Source: Candida dubliniensis CD36 (Eukaryota > Ascomycota > Pichiomycetes > Serinales > Debaryomycetaceae). Taken from it: a DNA stretch of 64,000 bases. The notes beneath the pieces are model-generated. The model searched no databases, was not told the origin of the DNA, and was given only the letters and a program-made list of their open reading frames with translations. Made by a program: the position numbers and the translations under genes. Position 1 is the stretch's first letter; every line of letters starts with the position of its first letter. The stretch is from NCBI RefSeq assembly GCF_000026945.1, contig NC_012863.1, positions 1,393,501 to 1,457,500 on the forward strand, given 5' to 3'. Positions 1 to 13,200 of this stretch are shown here, piece after piece.

Positions 1-2161
1 CAGAACACCTTATATGAAGGAATTGAGAAATTTTTTGGAGTTCTCACTACCAAGCCATGTGGTGGTGGTAGTGGTAGGGGTGGTCATTACAATAGCTACT
101 GTTGTGTGTGTTTGTTATTCATTCAAAGATTTTAACAGTAGAATATGATTGAAGTGTTTCTGAAGATTTCAACGGTCCAGTCTTTTCCAAGTAGGTAAGT
201 TCTCCATAAGTTTAGATTTGGAGGATATCGTAGTAATGTAGCTGGTAAGTAGAGTCAGGATTGATATTTCGAATAAATAATCATTACTGCAAAGATTTCA
301 ATTCATTCATGAAAGAGAGGCACTGTTGTTCAGTTCAAGGAAAGAAATTGGAATAGACAACTTTTGTCTCAATGAAAAATCCAGTTAGTTTTATTCTAGG
401 TTCTTTGCAAAATTATGAGGAAAATTCATTCACAATCTATCTTACGGAATGATCTACAATGACGTCAGTTTACTATTTACGATTGAAATGGAAAAAATTG
501 GGGTACATTTCATTAGATTGAATAAAGGAACAATAACCCATAAAAACGTGAGTCATCTCCTATGTAAATAATTATGGGGATATATGTTTTCGTGCCTGAG
601 TCAGAGGAAAAAGGCTTCTGTTGTTGTGTATAGAATTAATCAATCCAATCAGATTTATGTTTTCGCTTCACTTTGCGGCAAATGTTAATTAATGGGCCGA
701 ACCGAAATTTAAATTTCTTCTTTCATAATAAATCTGGGTTTAACTTTTCTTTTTTCTATAGTGGTGGTGGTGGTTAAGAAACTGGTTTTATTCCGGGATA
801 ACTTTCTTTTCTCTATAAAAAAGGGATCATTTTTTTTTATCAGTAGCCAATAATCAAACAGTATATCCATTGCACCAAAAAGCAACGTTTGATTATGATC
901 TAGTTAACTTTTGCTGCATGTTCCTACATATTTCAGTTATATTTTGCCCAGTTTATACGTGTTTTTTTTTTTTTTTGCAGTATATAAACTGAAAGGCAAT
1001 CTAAACAACGCCATACATGTTATGTGGTAGTGCCCATAATAATCAATAATGGTATTGAATCTACATTTTCGAGACTAAAACTGGGTGTGAGTTCTCCGAA
1101 ATATTTGGTTTGAGTTCCAATTTGCCCCGAGTCAAGAAATTATTATTGAAAAAAAAAATCTTAGATAGAAAAATAGAATACGTATGGGGTTTTGGCTATG
1201 TAGACAACACAACAACAAATGCCTTAGAGCTTCATGATCACACAACTGTTTAAATAAAGCTTATCGTTATCCAATGACTTGTCACTATCATTGACTGTCA
1301 AGTTGTTAAGACCAATCGAGTTTTTCAGATTGCATAAGACCTTTTTAAACCTTTTCCATTTATCGGGATTCTCTCTTTCGTTTCAATCAATTGGTAGTGC
1401 TACAGTGTCAATGTTTCTGTTCTAAAAAGAGGCACAAAACAAGATTACAAATACTCATTTAGAATCATAGACTACAGTGTTTGTGTTGTATTTGTTCCCA
1501 TGTCTTACTTCTTTCTGTTTCTTCCAAAAAAAACCTCGTGACATAAACAGAAGTTTATTTGTATAGGTATCTTCATTGTTAAAGCTTCTTCTTCTTCTCC
1601 TCCATCTTCTTCGCAATATTTATTGATATGGTACTGGAAATTGTCGCGCCGGTATAGGAATCGGAAAGCTCCAGCTTATTTCAATATACAGTACCCTGTA
1701 TTGATTGTCATCATCGAACTAATTCTATTGGACGATTAGATTTCGTTATCAGTGATTTACCTGCATATAAGCACATTTTTCCGATTTTGTGTAACTCAAA
1801 TGCTGCTGTTTTTTTTTTTTTTTTTTTTTTTTCTGGCAAGTTTGGAAACAATTTATTACTACTACATCTCATTTTATTCCTTTTTGGCAAAACCTCCTAT
1901 ATGGGAAAAGAAACTAAAATTATTAGGCAATTTGCAATTAAATTTGTGCTACGGTCATCATCAATATCATGTTACAAATTTCAACACTCGCTTTCCTTTT
2001 TGATTCACCAGTCTTCCCAAAAAAATGTATAAATATTTCTGTAATTTTCCTAATTTTTCCAATTCTTATTTTTGATTCTTCTTTTCTTTTTCATTTTTGA
2101 TCTGGTTATCTTTATCTTTAACTTTCATTTAAATCACTAATTAATTAATAATATATACACA
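1..2161. other. Long intergenic region and GDH3 promoter
   Basis: No open frame here has gene-like length or composition. The sequence is AT-rich with T tracts (about 961-976 and 1809-1832), a GGT run near 761-775 and a CTT/CTC run near 1585-1612. Several GATAA-type motifs (the GATA-factor core used in fungal nitrogen control) are present, including a close pair near 2105-2119 just before GDH3. Their number is roughly what an AT-rich 2-kb stretch would give by chance. No tRNA-like B box was found. Confidence 0.6.
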
Positions 2162-3532
2162 ATGGTCTTACCTCACGAACCAGAATTCCAACAAGCTTAT
2201 GATGAATTAGTTTCAGCTATTGAAGATTCCACTTTATTCAAAGAAGAACCACAATACAAAAAAGTTATTCCAGTTGTCTCTGTCCCAGAAAGAATCATTC
2301 AATTCAGAGTCACTTGGGAAAATGACAAAGGTGAAATCGAAGTCAACAACGGTTTCAGAGTTCAATACAACTCCGCCTTAGGTCCATACAAGGGGGGTTT
2401 ACGTTTCCACCCAACTGTCAACTTGTCAATTTTGAAATTCTTGGGTTTTGAACAAATTTTCAAAAACGCTTTAACCGGATTATCCATGGGTGGTGGTAAA
2501 GGTGGTTCTGATTTCAACCCCAAAAACAGATCTGACAATGAAATCAGAAGATTCTGTGTCTCTTTCATGAGACAATTGGCCAGATACATTGGTCCAGATA
2601 CCGATGTTCCAGCTGGTGATATTGGTGTTGGTGGTAGAGAAGTTGGTTTCTTATTCGGTGCTTACAAACAAATGAGAAACAACTGGGCTGGTGTTTTAAC
2701 TGGTAAAGGTTTAACCTGGGGTGGTTCTTTAATTAGACCAGAAGCCACTGGTTACGGTTGTGTTTACTATGTTGAAAAAATGATTGAAAAAGCCACTAAT
2801 GGTAAAGAAACTTTCAAAGGTAAAAGAGTTGCCATCTCTGGTTCCGGTAACGTTGCTCAATACGCTGCCTTGAAAGTCATTGAATTGGGTGGTATTGTTG
2901 TTTCCTTATCCGACTCTAAAGGTTCAATTATTTCTAAGAATGGTATCACTGCTGATCAAGTTTACGCCATTGCTGCTGCTAAATTGAAATTCAAGTCATT
3001 AGAACAAATTGTTGCTGACTCCGTACAATTGTTCTCCGGCGACCATTCTGTTGAATACTTGGCTGGTGTTCGTCCATGGACTAAAGTTGGCCAAGTCGAT
3101 GTTGCCTTGCCATCTGCTACTCAAAACGAAGTCAGTGGTGAAGAAGCTAAAGCTTTGGTTGATGCTGGTTGTAAATTCATTGCTGAAGGTTCTAATATGG
3201 GTTCCACCAAAGAAGCTATCGAAGTCTTTGAAGCTAACAGAGATTCCAACGGTGTTTGGTATGCTCCAGGTAAAGCTGCCAACTGTGGTGGTGTTGCTGT
3301 CTCTGGTTTGGAAATGGCTCAAAACTCTCAAAGAGTTCAATGGACTAACGAAGAAGTTGATGCTAAATTGAAAGAAATCATGTACACTTGTTTCGACAAC
3401 TGTTACAAGACTGCTCAAAAGTACTCCATCGAAAAGAACGAAAATGGTTTACCTTCATTATTGAAAGGTGCCAACATTGCCGGTTTCATTAAGGTTGCTG
3501 ATGCCATGTTTGACCAAGGTGATGTCTTTTAA
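2162..3532 (+). CDS. GDH3: NADP-dependent glutamate dehydrogenase
   Basis: A hexameric cytosolic enzyme that aminates 2-oxoglutarate with ammonium and NADPH to give glutamate, the main route of ammonium assimilation in yeasts. The 456-residue product has the usual length of the fungal NADP-GDH family. Visible motifs are GGGKGGSDF with substrate lysine at residue 113, the catalytic-Asp segment [13 protein letters not shown], and the Rossmann motif [13 protein letters not shown]. The start is the first ATG, preceded by an A-rich leader. Codon use is strongly biased (TTG/TTA for Leu, AGA for Arg, GGT for Gly) and no CTG codon was seen, as expected of a highly expressed gene in this clade. The nearest neighbours are a 2.1-kb promoter and NUM1 downstream. 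The NADP specificity and the name rest on family resemblance. Confidence 0.93.
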   Translation: MVLPHEPEFQQAYDELVSAIEDSTLFKEEPQYKKVIPVVSVPERIIQFRVTWENDKGEIEVNNGFRVQYNSALGPYKGGLRFHPTVNLSILKFLGFEQIFKNALTGLSMGGGKGGSDFNPKNRSDNEIRRFCVSFMRQLARYIGPDTDVPAGDIGVGGREVGFLFGAYKQMRNNWAGVLTGKGLTWGGSLIRPEATGYGCVYYVEKMIEKATNGKETFKGKRVAISGSGNVAQYAALKVIELGGIVVSLSDSKGSIISKNGITADQVYAIAAAKLKFKSLEQIVADSVQLFSGDHSVEYLAGVRPWTKVGQVDVALPSATQNEVSGEEAKALVDAGCKFIAEGSNMGSTKEAIEVFEANRDSNGVWYAPGKAANCGGVAVSGLEMAQNSQRVQWTNEEVDAKLKEIMYTCFDNCYKTAQKYSIEKNENGLPSLLKGANIAGFIKVADAMFDQGDVF

Positions 3533-4277
3533 GTGAAATAAAACCAAAACACATTAGTTTAAACGACTTTTATCTTTTTATTCCTTTTATTTGGTTTTTT
3601 TTATATGATGGACAATAAGAGGGGGAGGTAAATGTGGTTAGTTTATATTGTAAAATTTTCAGTTCTGGGATTAATTGTCATTATTTTGTGAGTTATGAGT
3701 TAATGCAAAGTATATATATAGATAGATTAGAGGTGTGTAAATATATTATAAAAAAAAAGAAGTGCATACTGTTTTATTAATTGAGTGTTTGGTTGTTGTT
3801 ATGATGATAAAAATGACGATGGAAACACGATTCAAATATTAGCTGATTCTTATTATTGACTTAAAATGTGTTGTTGTATTCAGTAAGAGTAGTGGGACAG
3901 GGCTTAAAATTTTTTTTTGTATGGAGCAGAGAAAGGGAATGCGGCGTATTGTCAATAGAATTGGTAACATAAGAGAGAAAGAAAAAAAGGGCGTGTATTG
4001 TTGTTGTGTTATATGCAAACTCGTCTTACCGAAATCAAATCAAAACAAAGTAGCAAACAAATCAAAACAAACAGAAATAAGACAACAACAATAAAATTTT
4101 TTTTTTTTTTCCAACCAAAAAATTATATAATAAATCAAACCATAATTTAAAAGTATACCAAATAGTTTACTATCCTTATATTTTTTTCATTCCAATAAAA
4201 ACCAATTACCATTACTGCTACTGCTACTGCTACTGGTATAGCTAATTGATTATATTCGTATCCCATTTACTTTGAAA
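3533..4277. other. GDH3 3' region and NUM1 promoter
   Basis: Non-coding by eye. It holds the GDH3 3' end with AT-rich polyadenylation-type sequence, short TATA runs near 3712-3722, a T tract at about 4097-4110 and a (CTGCTA)-like short repeat near 4214-4233, just before the NUM1 start. Confidence 0.5.
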
Positions 4278-7200
4278 ATGTCTTCCAAGGACAAGCCATC
4301 TAAAGAGGATATTAGAGGACAATTGTCCGATATACAGAAACGATTATTTAACAAAAAGTCTCCTCCTAAAGATACATCTGGTCCTAGCTCCAGTACCAAT
4401 TCTAATCACCGACCAGTTCTAAAAGAATCCAATCACCATTCACAAGGCAAATCATCTTTATTATCTGGTGGTGCTGGCTCTCATGAACAAGAAAGATTTG
4501 CTGAATTCTTACCACCACTTCCTAAAGGCAGTGGCAATGCCTCTGGTTCATTAGGACCACCGGCACCTGCTGCCTCTTCTTTGAAACGCGTTCCACATCA
4601 ACATTCCTCGCGTTTAGGACCAGAATCAAAAGGTAATGACATGAACTTTGTTGTTGGATTAAGTGAAAATCTTTTGACAGAATGCCGTCGATTAAATGCT
4701 GAAAATTCTAAATATCGAGAAAAATTAAAATCAGCATTAGACGAAGTTCAAAACTATAAAGAGGAAGTGTTTAAATTAAAGGATTTTAACAAGTCACACA
4801 ATACTAATGAACAAGCATTAAAAGATAAAAATTGGGAATTGGAAAGTAAAGTTATCAAATTGGATGATGAATTGTCAATGTTGAAAAAATCGCAAGAAAA
4901 AACTATTCACGAAAACTCCGAATTATCTAATCAGATCAGCAATTTAAATAAAATTAATGACAAATTGGAAATAAGTAATCAATCTTTAACAAAGAGTTTA
5001 CATGACACCAAACAGTCGTACCAATCAGAAATTCTGGCTTTGAATGCGCGAATTGAAAATTTAAATGATGAAAATGATCAATTGCATTTACGTTTAGCCG
5101 GTGAAGATTCCACTAATATCAGTCGTGCAGAAACTTCAAAGGAAGCAACTTTACCATCAATGGATGAATCAACAGAGAGTGATGATGATACCACTGAATT
5201 TGATTCGATTTTGAAAGAATTGCAACCTTGTGATATACCCGAGGCCAACCCAAATAATCCACAGTTAGAAATTGATACTTTGAGATCTACTTTGCAACAT
5301 TCTAATAGAACAATTGCTAAATTAAGATCTTCTATGCTTAAATTGAGAAAGTTTGAACAACAACAACAACAACAACAACAGCAACAACAAGCTAATATGT
5401 CAAATTTACAGAGAACTCCAATGAAGTTTGGAAGTAAACCCAAATTAAGAGCTTCAAAGAGTGAACTTACTCCATCTCATAGAACCTCGATGTTACTTTC
5501 ACCAGCGAAAAAGAATTCAAAATTTTCAATTCTTGACGATGATACAACCCACAATAACGATGACCATGAACCATTCCCAACAGATGGAGGCAAATGGGAA
5601 GATTTCATTACTGATGACTTAGAAACAACTCCATCAAAATCGGCATCTAAAAAATTAATCACTGATTCGGATGTTGAATCAACCCATAGCAGAGCCATAA
5701 ATGTCACTGCAGCAACTGGTGATTACAGTATACCCTATTTAGTGGAATCATCTGATTCAGAAACCGAGCCTCAACTGTTAGACGATGATTCTCCTTCAAA
5801 ACATATAAAATCATCACTTTTATCAAAAGAACTACAAGAATCGAGCAAATTGAGAAATAAGCAAATCCAACAATATGCATCTTCAAACAATTTAGTCATG
5901 GTACCTTTCGAGGAATTGGAGAAATTGAAATCAATAGACGACGAAAAGTTATTGTTGACTGCCCAGGACAGAGGTTATCATTTGCTTACAACCAAAGAGT
6001 ACAACGAATTGATTGATGAAGAAGAAATCAAGAAGAGATTGGAGAGCAAAGGTCTTGTTACTCTTCCTTTTGATGAACTCGAATCTATAAGAACAAATTT
6101 AGATAAACCTGATAAGGCATATATCACCGATAAAGCAAACCAGATGGGATTGATTGTTACATCGAATGATTTGTACGATACCCTAGTGAAGAATGCCAAT
6201 GAGCCATCAGTGGACCACATTACCGCAAAGGCAAGAGCCCAAAACTTAATATTATTATCAAATGAAGAGTGGAAACAATTAAAGAACCCTTCTTTGGATC
6301 AGTTAACCAAGTTAGTATCAAAACATGAGTCTCAAGTTTTATCCAACAATGAGTACGAGTCTTTGACAAACCCATCTGTTGAAACAATCACCCAAAAGGC
6401 AAAATCGCATAAAATGACCATTGTACCGGATACCGAATATCAAAAACTTATACATCCATCATTAGATGTGTTGTCTAGCCATGCCTTGGCCAAGAAACAT
6501 ACTCTTATCAAAGATACTGAGTTGGAAGAATTGAAGAAATCAGCACAAAATCCAAGCTTATCTCAAGTCAAAGTGCACGCTGATAAATTAAATTTGGTAA
6601 CCATGTCAAAGCCAGACTTCACAGATTTATTTAAAACCGCAAACGAACCCAGTATTTCACATATACGTTCTAAAGCAACTGATTTAGGATATACTGTTGT
6701 TAAACAACAAGAATACGACGATATGACAAATAGCATAAACCATCCAGATATTACTGATTTGAAAGGAAGACTCCCTGATTACAAAATATTGCCATTGTCG
6801 GAATACGATGAAATTTATAAATTGGCACATGCACCAGAAGTGGAACACATAAAAACCAAAGCAACTAGTTTGAACCATTATTTGGTGAGCAACGAAGATT
6901 ATGAGAAACTTCAAAACCCAACTTTGGAAACTTTGCAACTGCAAGCTGACACTTTGAACCATTCAGTATTAGATAAAACCAAGTTGGCTGATCTTGAAAA
7001 GTTGGCATACAATCCTGATTTGGATCATCTTCAAAAAGTCTTGAAAGAGATTGACTATGAGTTATTACCAAAACAAGAATTGGAAGCCTTGAATAATCCA
7101 ACTACTGACTCTTTACTGGAGAAAGCTAGTAAGTTGAATTGTGAAATAATATCTCAAGAGGATTACAAAGAATTATTTGCATTGGCTCATGACCCATCAC

Positions 7201-10200
7201 TCGAGCACATCCATGCCAGCGCATCAAAGTTGGATAAAACTGTATTATCAAATGATGAAGTTAACGAATTGAAAGCATTAGCTTATACATTTAGCATTGA
7301 GAGATTACAATCTTTAGCAAAAGAGAAAAATCATACATTGGTGGAATCAAGTGAACTCGACGCATTGAGAAATCCGGATATAAATCAAATGAAAGAAAAG
7401 GTGAAAGGATTTGGACTTGAAACAATTAGCAGAGTCGATTTGGATAAATTGAAAAACCCATCAAGAGAAAAGATTGAATGTATAGTTCAGAATTGGCATT
7501 GTTCTGTGATAGATAATGCCGATCTCGATTTGTTAAAGAATCCTGAACTTGAAACTATAAAAGTGAAAGCTGAACAGTTTGGCTATCAATTATTGCTGAA
7601 TGAAGACAAAGAAGCCTTAGACAAATTAGCCAACCAGCCAGACTTGGATCATATTCAACAAAAGTCAAAGGATCTTGGATACATACCAGTAAAGGTAGAA
7701 GAGCATCAAGAACTACATAGTTTAGCTCACAATCCATCTATTGATCGTATCATTGAAAAGTCGAAACATCATGGCTATGTTGCAATTAAAGAAACTGAGC
7801 TTAAAACATTGAAAGAAGTAGTTGATTCTCCCGGCTTAGAACACATCACATCGAAGGCAAAATTCCATGGATATGTTCCTGTGAAAGAAACTGACTTTGA
7901 AACTTTGAAAACGTTGGCTCATAAACCAGATTTGGACCATATTATTGAAAAATGTAAATCTCTTGGCTATGCAGCTGTCAAAGATCTGGATTACGATGAA
8001 TTGAAAAAATTGGCTCATGAACCTACTATTGAACATGTCACCAAAAAATCAAAAGAACTTGGTTTTGTTACTGTTAAAGAAACTGATTTCAACGATTTGA
8101 ATGCATTGGCACACAACCCAAATGTGGAACGTATCAGTGCCAAGGCAAAAGAGCATGGACTCATTGCAGTGAAGGAAGTTGATCACACAGAGTTGACAAA
8201 ATTGGCAAATGATCCCCCAATAGAGCATATCACTGAGAAATCTAAGGAACTTGGATATGTTGTTGTCAAGGATTCCGATTTCACAAACATGCAAAAATTG
8301 ATTGATAAGCCCACGGAGGAACAAATTGAGTCCAAAGCTGCCAAACTTGGTTTAGTCACAGTGACTAAAACTAAATACGATGAATTGGAAGCCACAGTAA
8401 ACAAGCCATCGTACGAGTTCTTAACAGAAAAAGCCCAATTATATGATTCTATCGTTATTTCCAAGCAACAATTTGACAATCCAAGTCTTGACTATATAAA
8501 AGAGAAATCAGTTGCTCATGAACATGAAATAATTCCCAGTAAAGATTTAACAGACTTGAAGACTTCTTTTGAGTCGCCATCTGAAGAATACTTGCATGAG
8601 AAACTGAAAGACAAAGGGTTGAAATTAGTAACTACTGACGAGTATAATTCATTGATGATTTTAGCTCATAAACCAGAGAAATCTCATTTAGTTGAAAAGG
8701 CTTCGGCACTTGGTATGTCTTTAATTGGTATCGATGCTTTGAACAATTTAAAGAAAGATTTAGAACATCCACAAAGGGATTATTTGGTAGAGAAAGCGAA
8801 GGCTCTTGATTTGTCAATTATTGAAAATGACAAGTTATCTACTTTGCAAACTTTGGCTGAAAATCCAGACTCTGCATATATTGAAAGAGTTGCTAGACAA
8901 CAAGATTTAGTTGTGTTGTCTTTATCTAAACATGAGAAATTGGTAAAGGACTCTACTAATCCAGATGCTGACCACATTAAACTGGTTGCTGAGAAACAAG
9001 AGCTTACAGTTTTGACAAATAGTACATTCAAGGATTTGACCGACAGGGCTGAGAACCCAACATTGAATCAAATCAAGGAAGCAGCAAAAAGGAATGACCA
9101 AGTAGTTATTGCTACTCAAGAATACGAGAATTTAGTACATCCAGATGAAACCTTGGTAAAAACACAAGCAGACCGTTTGGGATTGCAATTAATGCCCATA
9201 AAGGAACATGAAAAATTAATGGACGATTTTGAGAACCCAACTTTGGATTACCTAGTCAGTAAAGCCGCTAAATATGATTCCCTTGTTATTACCAAAGATG
9301 AGAAATCCCAGTTGGAAAAATTGGCCCATAATCCTGATGTTGAACATATCACAGAGACTGCTAATGTCAAAGATCTTGTTGTTGTGAATAAGGAGGAATT
9401 TGCGAACATAACAAAGTTGGCCAATGAACCTCATGAAGAGCATATTATAGCGAAAGCAAAGAATTTGGGTTTAGTTGCTATTAATGAAAATGATCATAAA
9501 GTTTTATTACAGCCTTCTAAATTTAAACTTGAGCAACATGCTTCAAAAATTGATCATTTATTAGTACCTGAAGAAGAAGTTCACAGATTGAGAGGAATAG
9601 AAAGTACACCGTCTAGAGAATTTATTGAGACAAAGGCAGCACAGCACGATTTGGTTACTTTGACGAGAAAGGAACATAGTAAATTAGCAAGTAATGCTAA
9701 TGAACCTTCAAAAGATCATATCATAGCAAAAGCCAGTGCTATTGGTTTAGTTGCTGTTTCTAAGAAAAAGCACGACCAAATGTTGAAAGCCTTGGAGGAA
9801 CCCACTCTTGATTACTTGAGTGAAAAAGCAGCCAACAATTTCAAGTCAGTAATAATTCCAACAGATAAATATGAGTCTTTGAAGGAGAATTTAGAACTGC
9901 CCGACTGGAACTATTTGACAGAGAAAGCTAATTTACATGAATCAATTGTTGTTAAACAAAAAGACTACAATGCGTTAGTGAAAGTTTCCACTGACCCAAG
10001 CATACAGTTTATTGAAGAGAAGGCTAGAAAGTATAACAAATCCGTTATTAATTCAGATGAATGGAAGAATATTACCCGTGTTGCATTTAACCCAACCAAG
10101 GAAGAATTGTCAGAGAAGGCAGCTCAAAATGATTTAGTAGTAATTGACAAAAATGAGTACAAATCCTTGGAAGAAAGAATTGAGAATCCAACTTCACATT

Positions 10201-13200
10201 ATCTAAAGGAGCAAGCATCCAAGTTCAACTTTACGATGGTTGGTACAGATGACTACAACAAATTAACTACCTTAATTACTTCTCCATCAAAGGAACATAT
10301 TGAAGAGAAAGCACAATCTGCTGGTTTAGTTGTTGTTCCAAAAGATGAATATGATGAATTATTAGAGAAGTCAAATAACCCTGATGAAAAAAGGTTGTCC
10401 AAATTAGCAAATGCAAAAGGAATGTTGTTAATTCACAAAGAAGAACATGCCAAGTTAACCAACTCACTTAAGAACCCAAGTGTAGATTTTTTGAAAGACA
10501 AGGCAAGTGAACATGGCAATGTTATTATTTCTACTGAGGAATATAAAAAATTGCTTAATGATATTGAGTCTCCAGATTTTGAGTATTTGGAAAAGAAGTG
10601 TCATGATAAAAGCATGTCTATATTACCAACAACAGATTTGAAACAACTTAAATCGGCATTTAACGATCCACCGATTGATTTCTTAAGGGAACATTCAACC
10701 AAGGCGAATTATGAATTGATTCCAAAATCTGAGTATGAAAGTATGAAAAATTGCATCGACAATCCGGGTTCTGAGTTTATTCGGACCAAAGCAACCAAAT
10801 ATGGACTTGTGACTGTAACGGAAGAAGAGTATGATTTGTTAACTGATCCAAATAAGGAGTCATTGATTGAAAGTGCTTCTAAATTAGGATTGTCAGTGAT
10901 TGAAAAACTGGAGTTGGAATTATTGAAAAGTAAATTAGATAACCCTAGTGTCGAGTACATGAAACTTAACTCCGAAAAATTGGGCTATGTATTAGTATCA
11001 TCAAATGAAATCAATGATTTGAAAAGAGCAATTGATCAGCCAACAGAGAAATATATTGAAGAAAAGGCAAATAAATTGGGACTTCATGTGATGAGCGTTA
11101 AAGAATACCAAAATTTGAACGAAAAGGCAACAAAACCAAGCAAGGCTCATATTGCTTCAGTTGCAGGGCTTTTGGGATTAACTGTTATTGGAGCTAAGGA
11201 ACATAAAGATTTGGTAAGCAATTCAAAGAGTCCTTCTTTGGATCATATCAAAGATAAAGCAAAGAATCATGATCATGTGGTAATTCCACAAAAGGAGCAT
11301 TCAAAACTAGTTGAACGAGCTAATATTTCTATTCGAGATTTGGCTAAGGAACAAGGAATGGTGGTGCTTCCATCGGATTCTCATGCTGAGTTGGTAAAGA
11401 GTGCCTCTAAGAATTTAGAGGATCACGCTAGGGAGAATAATAAAATTATAGTTTCTCCCGATGAACACAAAGAATTGGTCACCAGGGCCACGAAGTCTTT
11501 AGGTGATCTTGCTAAGGAAAATCAGATGGCAGTTATTCCAATTAATGAATATCAAGATTTGAACGAAAAAGCTGCTAAGAGCTTGCATGATCATGCTGCT
11601 GAACAAGGTGTAACTGTTTTATCAAAAGGTGAACATGAAACTTTGACCAGAGCTGCAAACAAAACAGCCGAGGACCATGCTAAAGAAAAAGGTATGGTAT
11701 TGCTCAAGATTGATGAACATGATCTGTTGGTGACACAAGCATCGAAATCATTACAAGACCTTTCTAAAGAACAAGGAATGGTATTGATGTCTCCAGAAGA
11801 TCACAAAGATTTGACAGCAAAAGCATCGAGAACTTTAGATGACTTTGCAATTGAACAAGGCGTAATTCCTGTACTGACCAAGGAACACCGAGAGTTGGTA
11901 ACAAAAGCTGCTCGATCTTTGAATGATCATGCCCAAACCGAAGGCATGGTTGTTCTTTCAAAATCGGAACATGAAGAATTAACTGAAAAAGCAAGTAAAT
12001 CAGTTAAAGATTTGGCAAGTGAGCAGAATTTAATTTTGCTTGATAAAGACCGTTACGAGGACTTGATCCACAAGGCCAATAAATCATTAGAGGAACTAGC
12101 TCAAGAAAATGGAATGAATGTTGTATCCCCTGAAGTGTTGAAAGAGCTTAAAGAAAATGCCGAGAAACCTCTTGATATAAGAGCTAAAGAACAAGGAAAG
12201 ACTGTAGTAGGTATTGAAGAATTTGACAAGTTGAATAATAAGATTGAGAAACCAAGTTTAGAGTATTTGAAGGAATGTTGCAAAAAGCATCTCAAAAAGA
12301 TTGTTCTGGAAGAAGAGTATGAACAACTTCAACAGAGAGCTAATCAAACTGTTGAACAAAAAGCTAATAGTATGGGACTAGTAGTGATTAAACCAGAGGA
12401 GTTAGAGCAACTTAAGACATTGCTTGAATCTCCAAGCTTAGACTACATAAAGTCAAAAGCTGCAGATCAAGGATTCGAAGTTATCGAAAAAGATAAATAT
12501 TCCTTGATCAGCGAAAGATATAAGAAATCTGTTGAACATCTCGCTGAAGAAAATGGATTAGTTGCATTAAAAGTTGAAGAGTATAATACTTTGGTCCAAA
12601 ATGCCAATGAACCTTCTTTGGCTCATATTACAGAAATGGCAGGTACATATGAGCATGTGGTTGTATCAGCAAGTGATTTCAACAAGTATTTGAATACTTT
12701 TGAACATCCTGAATTAGAGTTTATAAAAGAAAAAGCAAAAGAGCAAGGTTATACTGTTGTTTTGTCGGACGATTATGCCTCAATTGTTGCTGAAAATAAG
12801 GAAACGTTAGAAGAAAAGGCTGAAAAGGCACATGCTAAATTGATACCTGCTGAAGAGTACACTACCCAACAAGAGACTTTGAACAAACCAAGCATTGATT
12901 TCTTGAATGAAAAAGCCAAGCTTTTGAAGAAAGTTATTGTACCACAAGTGGAATATGATGAATTAGTGAAATCAGCTTCACAAACTGTACAAGATAAAGC
13001 AGCTGTAGCTGGTATGGTTGTGATCGATAAAGACGAGCACTCTAAATTGCAAGCAACACATAGAGCACCATCACTTGAATTTTTGCATCTGAAATGTAAT
13101 GAGAAGGGCATGACATTGGTTGAACAGAAGGAGTTGGATAATTTGAAGTTGTCAGTAGAAGACCCCTCCCTTGAATACTTAGAAAAGTCTGCTAGCAGTA

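Noticed and set aside
1250..2120. GATAA clusters as a nitrogen-control region of GDH3
   Set aside because: Their number is close to chance for AT-rich DNA, so they are not listed as a regulatory site.
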